From assembly GCF_000808015.1 (NCBI RefSeq), contig NZ_JWHR01000116.1, positions 1-12,898 of the forward strand: 12,898 bases of DNA, written 5' to 3'. This document shows positions 7,458 to 12,898 of this stretch, piece after piece. Origin of the DNA: Terrisporobacter othiniensis. Lineage in GTDB: Bacteria; Bacillota; Clostridia; Peptostreptococcales; Peptostreptococcaceae. Position 1 is the stretch's first letter; each line of letters opens with the position of its first letter. Below the pieces are notes generated by a model. That model worked only from the letters and a program-made list of their open reading frames with translations, ran no database searches and was not told the DNA's origin. A program made the position numbers and the translations under genes.

Positions 7458-7501
7458 ATAAAACTTCTAATTCTTATATAGATAAAAATTAGAAGTTTTA
7501 T
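7458..7501 (-). terminator. Hairpin between uvrA and uvrC: terminator or attenuator
   Basis: A perfect 15-bp stem pairs 7458-7472 with 7487-7501 around a 14-base loop. On the - strand it follows the uvrA stop by 34 bases. The T-run is short (GTTTTATTATAG) and partly inside the stem, weaker than the terminator at 4614-4655, so partial termination is more likely than a full stop. No good promoter for uvrC is visible between this hairpin and the uvrC ribosome binding site (a poor TAGAAT -10 at best), which suggests uvrC-hprK depends at least partly on readthrough. Confidence 0.6.
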
Positions 7502-7535
7502 ATTTCATCTTTGATAATATTAAAAATTTCAAAAC

Positions 7536-10361
7536 TTATTCAAAGTATTTCTTTAGGAATTGCCCTGTATATGAACCTTTCACCTTAGATACTTCTTTAG
7601 GTGTTCCAGTAGCGATTATTTTTCCACCTTTATCTCCACCTTCTGGTCCCAAATCTATAATGTAGTCACTAGTTTTTATAACATCTAAATTATGTTCTAT
7701 TACTACTATAGTATTCCCTGTATCAGCAAGTTTTTGTAAAACGTGAATCAACTTATCAACATCTGCCATATGAAGTCCTGTTGTAGGCTCATCAAGAATA
7801 TATAAAGTCTTTCCTGTCGGTCTTTTACTTAATTCTGATGCTAGCTTAATTCTTTGTGCTTCTCCTCCAGATAACTGAGTTGAAGGTTGACCAAGTTTGA
7901 TATAGGAAAGTCCAACATCTATCAAAGTTTCAAGTTTTCTTTTTATAGTTGGTATATTTTCAAAGAACTCTAATGCTTCTTCCACATTCATATCAAGTAC
8001 ATCTGCAATAGTCTTATCTTTGTACTTAACTTGTAGAGTTTCTCTATTATATCTTTCACCTTTACATACTTCACAAGGTACGTAAACATCTGGTAAGAAA
8101 TGCATTTCTATTTTGATTATACCGTCACCCTTACAAGCTTCACATCTACCACCTTTAACATTAAAACTAAATCTTCCTTTTTTGTAGCCTCTAGCTTTAG
8201 CTTCATTTGTTGTAGCAAATAAATCTCTTATTTGGTCAAATACACCTGTATAAGTAGCTGGATTTGATCTAGGCGTTCTTCCTATTGGACTTTGATCTAT
8301 ATTTATTATTTTATCTATATTTTCAATTCCTTTAATTTCCTTATGTTTACCAGGTCTTTGTCTTAATCTATTGACCTTACTTGCTACACCTTTGTATAAG
8401 ATTGAATTAATTAATGAACTTTTTCCAGAACCTGATACACCTGTAATACATACAAATTTTCCAAGAGGTATCTTTGCATTAATATTTTTTAAGTTATTTT
8501 CTGTGGCACCTTTAATTTCTATAAAGTTTCCATTACCTTCTCTTGTAGTATCAGGTATTTCTATTACTTTTTTACCACTTAGATATAATCCAGTCATTGA
8601 ATTAGGATTTTCTAATATTTCATCTAAAGTACCTTGAGCTACTATTTCTCCACCATGAACACCAGCACCTGGTCCAATGTCTACCACGTAGTCAGCTTCT
8701 CTCATAGTATCTTCATCATGTTCAACTACTATTAAGGTATTTCCAAGATCAGTTAAATGTCTTAATGTTCCTATTAATTTTTCATTATCTCTTTGATGAA
8801 GACCTATACTTGGCTCATCTAATACATATAAAACTCCAACTAAAGCAGAACCAATTTGAGTAGCAAGTCTGATTCTTTGTGCTTCTCCTCCTGATAGCGT
8901 TCCAGCTTTTCTTGATAAAGTTAAATATTCTAATCCTACATCTTTTAAGAAAGATGCCCTTTCATTTATTTCTTTTAAAATTTCATGAGCTATAAATTTA
9001 TTTTTTTCGCTTAACTCTAAGCTCTGAACAAAGTCTAATAAATCTTTTACAGATAGATCTGTAACTTCCATTATATTTTTTCCACCTATTAGAACAGATA
9101 GAACTTCTTTTTTCAGTCTATTACCCTTACATTTTGGACAAGGTGTTTCAGCCATATACTCTTCAATTTTGTCTCTTGAATACTCTGAATTAGTTTCTCT
9201 ATATCTTCTTTCAAGGTTTACTATAACCCCTTCAAAAGGAGCCTTATACTCTCTTCTTCCTCCAAACTTAGAGTCAAAAATAAATTGAACCATTACATTA
9301 TTTTCACCATAAAGTAATTCTTGAACAAAATCTTCTGGTAAATCTTTAAATGGAGTATCTAAAGATACATTAAAGTGTTCAGCTAAGCTTTGTACCATTT
9401 TGCTATAATATGTATCATCACTTGTGCTTACACTTCCCCATGCAGCTATCGCTCCTTGTTTTATACTTAAATCTTTATTTGGTATAACAAGATCCGGATC
9501 AACTTCTCTACTTTCTCCTAATCCTTTACATACATCGCAGGCACCAAAAGGAGCATTGAATGAGAACATTCTTGGTGATAGTTCTTCAATTCCTATACCA
9601 TGTTCTGGACAAGCAAATTTAGTAGAGTATAAAACTTCTTCTCCACCTACTATTTGAGCTATCACAAGTCCATCTGATAATTTTACAGCCGTTTCTATAG
9701 AATCAGCTAGTCTTCTTTCTATTCCATCTTTTACAACTATTCTATCTACAACAACTTCTATATTGTGTTTCTTATTTTTCTCTAAATTAATATCATCAGT
9801 TACTTCCTGATTTTCTCCATTAACTCTAATTCTTACAAAACCATCTTTAGCAATGCTTTCTATAAGTTTTTTATGAGTTCCTTTTTGACCTCTTACTACA
9901 GGAGATAAAATTTGAAGTTTACTTCTTTCCGGAAACTCTAATATTTTATCTACTATCTCTTGTATAGTCATTTGAGATATTGGTTTTCCACATGTAGGAC
10001 AGTGAACATCTCCAACTCTTGCAAATAAAAGCCTTAAATAATCATAAATCTCTGTTACTGTACCTACAGTAGAACGAGGATTTTTTGATGTTGTCTTTTG
10101 GTCTATAGATATAGCCGGTGATAACCCTTCTATATATTCCACATTTGGTTTTTCCATTTGTCCTAAAAACTGTCTAGCATAAGCTGATAAACTTTCCACG
10201 TATCTTCTTTGCCCTTCTGCATAAATAGTATCAAATGCTAAAGAAGATTTTCCAGAACCTGATAGTCCCGTGAAAACTATAAACTTATTTCTAGGAAGCT
10301 CTATACTGACATTTTTAAGGTTATGTTCTTTTGCACCTTTTATAATGATTTTATCTTCCAT
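7536..10361 (-). CDS. uvrA: UvrABC excinuclease ATPase subunit A
   Basis: This is the damage-recognition ATPase that loads UvrB onto DNA, 941 residues, the usual length. It has two ABC ATPase modules. Module I has Walker A GLSGSGKS at 32-39, signature LSGGEAQRI at 489-497 and Walker B LDEP at 514-517. Module II has Walker A GVSGSGKS at 641-648, signature at 830-838 and LDEP at 856-859. Zinc-binding pairs are C121/C124 with C408/C411, C740/C743 with C763/C766, and C251/H254 with C275/C278; in the last, H254 stands where many homologues have Cys. The ATG overlaps the uvrB stop by one base (TAATG), which implies translational coupling. An AGGAGAAAGGA ribosome binding region lies inside the uvrB 3' end. 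It is the second gene of the SOS-type operon. Confidence 0.98.
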   Translation of the reverse strand: MEDKIIIKGAKEHNLKNVSIELPRNKFIVFTGLSGSGKSSLAFDTIYAEGQRRYVESLSAYARQFLGQMEKPNVEYIEGLSPAISIDQKTTSKNPRSTVGTVTEIYDYLRLLFARVGDVHCPTCGKPISQMTIQEIVDKILEFPERSKLQILSPVVRGQKGTHKKLIESIAKDGFVRIRVNGENQEVTDDINLEKNKKHNIEVVVDRIVVKDGIERRLADSIETAVKLSDGLVIAQIVGGEEVLYSTKFACPEHGIGIEELSPRMFSFNAPFGACDVCKGLGESREVDPDLVIPNKDLSIKQGAIAAWGSVSTSDDTYYSKMVQSLAEHFNVSLDTPFKDLPEDFVQELLYGENNVMVQFIFDSKFGGRREYKAPFEGVIVNLERRYRETNSEYSRDKIEEYMAETPCPKCKGNRLKKEVLSVLIGGKNIMEVTDLSVKDLLDFVQSLELSEKNKFIAHEILKEINERASFLKDVGLEYLTLSRKAGTLSGGEAQRIRLATQIGSALVGVLYVLDEPSIGLHQRDNEKLIGTLRHLTDLGNTLIVVEHDEDTMREADYVVDIGPGAGVHGGEIVAQGTLDEILENPNSMTGLYLSGKKVIEIPDTTREGNGNFIEIKGATENNLKNINAKIPLGKFVCITGVSGSGKSSLINSILYKGVASKVNRLRQRPGKHKEIKGIENIDKIINIDQSPIGRTPRSNPATYTGVFDQIRDLFATTNEAKARGYKKGRFSFNVKGGRCEACKGDGIIKIEMHFLPDVYVPCEVCKGERYNRETLQVKYKDKTIADVLDMNVEEALEFFENIPTIKRKLETLIDVGLSYIKLGQPSTQLSGGEAQRIKLASELSKRPTGKTLYILDEPTTGLHMADVDKLIHVLQKLADTGNTIVVIEHNLDVIKTSDYIIDLGPEGGDKGGKIIATGTPKEVSKVKGSYTGQFLKKYFE

Positions 10362-12331
10362 TAATTTTTTATCCTTTCTCCTAACTCTTTTATCTTATCT
10401 CTTAACTGAGCTGCTCTTTCAAATTGTAAGTTTTGTGCAGCTTCCATCATTTCCTTTTGTAAAGCTTCTATATTATTTTGAACTTCGTACTCATCTTCAC
10501 TTTCAGCAATTCCAAATACAACTTCTTCATCAGCTGGTTTAAGTGTTTCTATACTATCTCTAACTTCCTTAACAATAGTTTTAGGAACAATTCCATTTTC
10601 CTCGTTATATTGAGACTGTATCTCTCTTCTTCTTTTAGTTTCTTCAATAGTTGCTGCCATAGAACGTGTAATCTTATCAGCATACATTATAACCCTACCT
10701 TCTGAGTTTCTTGCAGCACGTCCTACTGTTTGTATTAGAGATGTTTCTGATCTTAAGAAACCTTCTTTATCTGCATCTAATATAGCAACTAATGAAACCT
10801 CTGGAATATCTAAACCTTCTCTAAGTAAGTTTATACCTACTAGTACATCAAATTTACCAAGTCTTAAATCTCTAATTATTTCTGTTCTTTCTAGTGTATC
10901 TATATCTGAATGTAAATATTTAACCTTTATTCCTATTTCTTTTAAATAATTAGTTAAATCTTCACTCATTTTCTTAGTTAAAGTAGTAATTAAAACTCTT
11001 TCACCTTTTTCTGTAACTTTATTTATTTCACCAACTAAATTATCTATTTGATTTTCAATTGGTCTTACTTCTATAATTGGATCAAGTAACCCTGTTGGTC
11101 TTATTATTTGTTGTGCTACAGTTGTCGAATGTTCTATTTCATAAGGTCCTGGTGTTGCAGAAACAAATAATACTTGATTTATATTTTCTTCAAATTCAGC
11201 AAAGTTTAAAGGTCTATTGTCATAAGCAGATGGTAATCTAAATCCATTTTCTATTAATGATTGTTTTCTTGATCTATCTCCTGCATACATTCCTCTAACT
11301 TGAGGTATAGTAACGTGAGATTCGTCTACTATTAATAAGAAATCATCTGGAAAGAAACTCATTAATGTATAAGGTTTTTCACCTTCTTCTCTTCCTGTAA
11401 TATGTCTTGAATAGTTTTCTATACCCTGACAAGTACCTATTTCATTTAACATTTCTATATCATATTTTGTTCTTTGTTCAATTCTTTGAGCTTCTAATAA
11501 TTTGTCATTATTCTTAAAAGATTGAACTGTTTCTGCTAATTCTTTCTCAATAGCTTCTACTGCATGGGCAACTTTTTCTGGAGTAGTTACATAATGTGAC
11601 GCTGGAAATACTGCTACATAGCTTCTTGTTCCTAAAATTTTTCCTGTAACATAATCAATTTCCACGATTCTGTCTATTTCGTCTCCAAAAAATTCTATTC
11701 TTATAGCTTTTTCATCATCACTTGCAGGGAATAATTCTAGAATATCACCTCTAACTCTAAAAGTTCCTCTCACAAAGTTAATATCATTTCTTTCATATTG
11801 TATATCTACTAATTTTCTTATTAGAGTATCTCTGTCAATTTCCATTCCTGTTCTAATGGATAACATAAGCTTTTTATAATCATCAGGATCCCCAATACCA
11901 TAAATACATGATACAGAAGATACTACTATTACATCATCTCTTTCTAATATAGATGCTGTAGCTGAGTGTCTTAGCTTATCTATTTCATCATTTATACTTG
12001 CATCCTTTTCTATATATGTATCACTGGATGCCACATAAGCTTCTGGTTGATAATAATCATAATAACTTACAAAATATTCAACTGCATTATTAGGGAAAAA
12101 CTCTTTAAACTCGCTATATAATTGAGCTGCTAAAGTTTTATTATGAGCTAGAATTAAAGTTGGTTTTTTTACTTCTCTAATTATATTAGCCATAGTAAAA
12201 GTTTTACCCGAACCTGTTACACCTAGTAATGTTTGAAACTTTTCATCATTATTAATTGAAGTAACAATTTCCTTTATTGCCTCTGGTTGATCCCCTGTTG
12301 GCTTAAAAGCCGATTGAATTTCAAAGTCCAT
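10361..12331 (-). CDS. uvrB: UvrABC excinuclease subunit B
   Basis: This helicase-like protein verifies DNA damage and recruits UvrC; it is 656 residues long. The superfamily 2 helicase features are Walker A GVTGSGKT at 37-44, the tyrosine-rich DNA-clamping beta-hairpin beginning about 89-100 ([10 protein letters not shown]), DESH at 336-339, SATPGPYE at 391-398 and motif [11 protein letters not shown] at 534-542. A UVR motif for UvrC contact lies at about 620-650 ([13 protein letters not shown]). The ATG at 12329-12331 has an AAAGGAG ribosome binding site (12341-12347) nine bases upstream; a second AGGAG at 12334-12338 is too close to the start to be used. It is the first gene of the operon, behind a LexA box and an extended -10 promoter. 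Confidence 0.98.
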   Translation of the reverse strand: MDFEIQSAFKPTGDQPEAIKEIVTSINNDEKFQTLLGVTGSGKTFTMANIIREVKKPTLILAHNKTLAAQLYSEFKEFFPNNAVEYFVSYYDYYQPEAYVASSDTYIEKDASINDEIDKLRHSATASILERDDVIVVSSVSCIYGIGDPDDYKKLMLSIRTGMEIDRDTLIRKLVDIQYERNDINFVRGTFRVRGDILELFPASDDEKAIRIEFFGDEIDRIVEIDYVTGKILGTRSYVAVFPASHYVTTPEKVAHAVEAIEKELAETVQSFKNNDKLLEAQRIEQRTKYDIEMLNEIGTCQGIENYSRHITGREEGEKPYTLMSFFPDDFLLIVDESHVTIPQVRGMYAGDRSRKQSLIENGFRLPSAYDNRPLNFAEFEENINQVLFVSATPGPYEIEHSTTVAQQIIRPTGLLDPIIEVRPIENQIDNLVGEINKVTEKGERVLITTLTKKMSEDLTNYLKEIGIKVKYLHSDIDTLERTEIIRDLRLGKFDVLVGINLLREGLDIPEVSLVAILDADKEGFLRSETSLIQTVGRAARNSEGRVIMYADKITRSMAATIEETKRRREIQSQYNEENGIVPKTIVKEVRDSIETLKPADEEVVFGIAESEDEYEVQNNIEALQKEMMEAAQNLQFERAAQLRDKIKELGERIKN

Positions 12332-12347
12332 ATCTCCTCACTCCTTT

Positions 12348-12361
12348 AGAACATCCGTTCC
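12348..12361. promoter_or_regulatory. LexA (SOS) box upstream of uvrB
   Basis: The core is GAAC-ATCC-GTTC at 12349-12360. Read on the - strand it is GGAACGGATGTTCT, which fits the Gram-positive LexA consensus CGAACRNRYGTTYC including the inner RNRY positions (GGAT). It lies between the candidate -10 element and the uvrB ribosome binding site, so bound LexA would block elongation or promoter escape. LexA control of uvrBA is established in Bacillus and, as I recall, reported for C. difficile. Confidence 0.85.
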
Positions 12362-12378
12362 GTATAATTACAATCTTA

Positions 12379-12407
12379 ATTATACCATAATAATCCTATT
12401 ATTTATC
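12379..12407 (-). promoter_or_regulatory. Candidate extended -10 promoter of uvrB
   Basis: On the - strand, TATAAT (plus-strand 12379-12384) is preceded by TGG, giving the extended -10 form TGnTATAAT. The sequence 17 bp further upstream (GATAAA, 12402-12407) is a poor -35, as is common for extended -10 promoters. Transcription would start near 12372, placing the LexA box within the first 10-25 transcribed bases. Confidence 0.55.
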
Positions 12408-12540
12408 TCTTGTATAAACATTTATTATAAAATTTATTCATTAATATATATTACCCATTTAAAATGATTTAAATAATCTCTGTCATAAAAGTAAATTTTG
12501 TATATAACCCACAGAATTGAAATATAAATATATAAAATTA

Positions 12541-12596
12541 AATAACAAGAAAACCATGTGCAAATACAATTATTTACACATGGTTTTCTTGTTATT
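12541..12596 (-). terminator. Long hairpin terminator of the tRNA cluster
   Basis: A perfect 20-bp stem pairs 12541-12560 with 12577-12596. After one C-A mismatch it continues for five more pairs (12562-12566 with 12571-12575) to the four-base loop CAAT. On the - strand it begins 3 bases after the CCA of tRNA-Lys, and the descending arm, rich in T, leads into TAATTTTATATATT. This position and shape fit an intrinsic terminator, though the stem is unusually long. Confidence 0.75.
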
Positions 12597-12599
12597 AAT

Positions 12600-12675
12600 T
12601 GGTGACCCATCGGAGATTCGAACTCCGGACACCTTGATTAAAAGTCAAGTGCTCTACCGACTGAGCTAATGAGTC
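12600..12675 (-). tRNA. tRNA-Lys (anticodon TTT)
   Basis: A 76-base tRNA folds on the - strand. The acceptor stem is GACTCAT with ATGGGTC (one G-T pair), discriminator A, and CCA is encoded. The D stem is GCTC/GAGC, and the anticodon stem CTTGA/TCAAG encloses the loop CTTTTAA with anticodon TTT. The T arm is CGGAG-TTCGAAT-CTCCG. It is the last tRNA of the cluster, 6 bases after tRNA-Asp. Confidence 0.97.
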
Positions 12676-12681
12676 AAATTA

Positions 12682-12758
12682 TGGCGACCTGGAAGGGGCT
12701 CGAACCCTCGACCTCCAGCGTGACAGGCTGGCATTCTAACCAACTGAACTACCAGGCC
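12682..12758 (-). tRNA. tRNA-Asp (anticodon GTC)
   Basis: A 77-base tRNA folds on the - strand. The acceptor stem is GGCCTGG with CCAGGTC, discriminator G, and CCA is encoded. The anticodon stem CCAGC/GCTGG encloses CTGTCAC with anticodon GTC. The D loop has one extra base (AGTTGGTTA), and the T arm is GAGGG-TTCGAGC-CCCTT. The G73 discriminator is the expected aspartate identity element. Confidence 0.97.
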
Positions 12759-12773
12759 GCGTTTGTGTTTTAA

Positions 12774-12849
12774 TGGTGGGACCAACAGGGCTCGAACCTG
12801 TGACCCCCTGCTTGTAAGGCAGGTGCTCTCCCAGCTGAGCTATGGTCCC
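12774..12849 (-). tRNA. tRNA-Val (anticodon TAC)
   Basis: A 76-base tRNA folds on the - strand. The acceptor stem is GGGACCA with TGGTCCC, discriminator A, and CCA is encoded. The anticodon stem CCTGC/GCAGG encloses CTTACAA with anticodon TAC. The D stem is GCTC/GAGC. It is separated from tRNA-Asp by 15 bases and from the next tRNA by 12, so the genes probably share one transcript. Confidence 0.97.
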
Positions 12850-12861
12850 GGGATAAATAAA

Positions 12862-12898
12862 TGGAGCGGGTGAAGGGGATCGAACCCTCACAGCCGGC
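12862..12898 (-). tRNA. tRNA-Gly, 3' half only (cut by window edge)
   Basis: Only the 3' half is visible. The encoded CCA, discriminator T, acceptor strand CACCCGC and T arm GAGGG-TTCGATC-CCCTT are intact. A four-base variable loop and the 3' side of the anticodon stem (GCCGG) follow to the window edge. The acceptor strand CACCCGC with discriminator T is typical of bacterial glycine tRNAs. The anticodon lies outside the window, so GCC and TCC cannot be distinguished. Confidence 0.8.

Noticed and set aside
8371..10705. Several + strand open frames opposite uvrA and uvrB (8371-8637, 9424-9657, 10270-10542, 10478-10705)
   Set aside because: Each is antisense to conserved motifs of UvrA or UvrB and lacks start signals; they are shadows.
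12362..12540. Possible small RNA or riboswitch between uvrB and the tRNA terminator
   Set aside because: Apart from the uvrB promoter, I see only AT-rich sequence without a stable fold or known aptamer motif.
12541..12596. Terminal inverted repeats of a mobile element or a MITE
   Set aside because: The arms are adjacent with only a tiny loop, no target-site duplication is evident and no transposase is present; terminator position after tRNA-Lys explains it better.
12862..12898. Degenerate tRNA or attachment-site remnant
   Set aside because: The 3' half is intact with CCA and simply runs off the window edge in a regular tRNA cluster; no integrase or repeat supports an att site.

Overview
The window is low-GC, AT-rich DNA with clostridial character: strong purine-rich ribosome binding sites, GTG and TTG starts, intrinsic hairpin terminators, an [FeFe]-hydrogenase, a Gram-positive HPr kinase and a Gram-positive type LexA box. 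From memory, an [FeFe]-hydrogenase operon facing uvrB-uvrA-uvrC-hprK resembles Clostridioides difficile and other Peptostreptococcaceae. That placement is an inference; an anaerobic fermentative Clostridia is close to certain.

Region 1 (1-395) is non-coding. It carries an inverted repeat at 257-274 whose core fits the clostridial Rex operator, plus weak promoter candidates. Region 2 (396-4582, + strand) is a three-gene operon, hydC-hydB-hydA, for a soluble trimeric group A3-type [FeFe]-hydrogenase. HydC and HydB are NuoE- and NuoF-like; HydB binds FMN and NAD(P)H; HydA carries the H-cluster. The complex would exchange electrons between NAD(P)H, probably ferredoxin, and protons/H2. A Rex operator would tie its expression to the NADH/NAD+ ratio.

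Region 3 (4614-4655) is a hairpin between converging operons that should stop transcription from both sides. Region 4 (4660-12331, - strand) reads uvrB, uvrA, uvrC, hprK: the complete UvrABC nucleotide excision repair system followed by HPr kinase/phosphorylase, the sensor of carbon catabolite repression. uvrB and uvrA overlap by one base; uvrC and hprK are 4 bases apart. A 15-bp hairpin between uvrA and uvrC divides the operon. A LexA box and an extended -10 promoter precede uvrB. Start codons along the operon run ATG, ATG, GTG, TTG.

Region 5 (12541-12898, - strand) is a tRNA cluster read Gly (cut by the window edge), Val, Asp, Lys, each with encoded CCA, ending in a very long hairpin terminator.

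I found no mobile element, CRISPR array, defence system or unknown gene cluster. All seven protein genes belong to known families. The parts worth a second look are regulatory (Rex site, LexA site, mid-operon hairpin, graded start codons) and a few departures from typical residues in HydB, HydA and UvrA.
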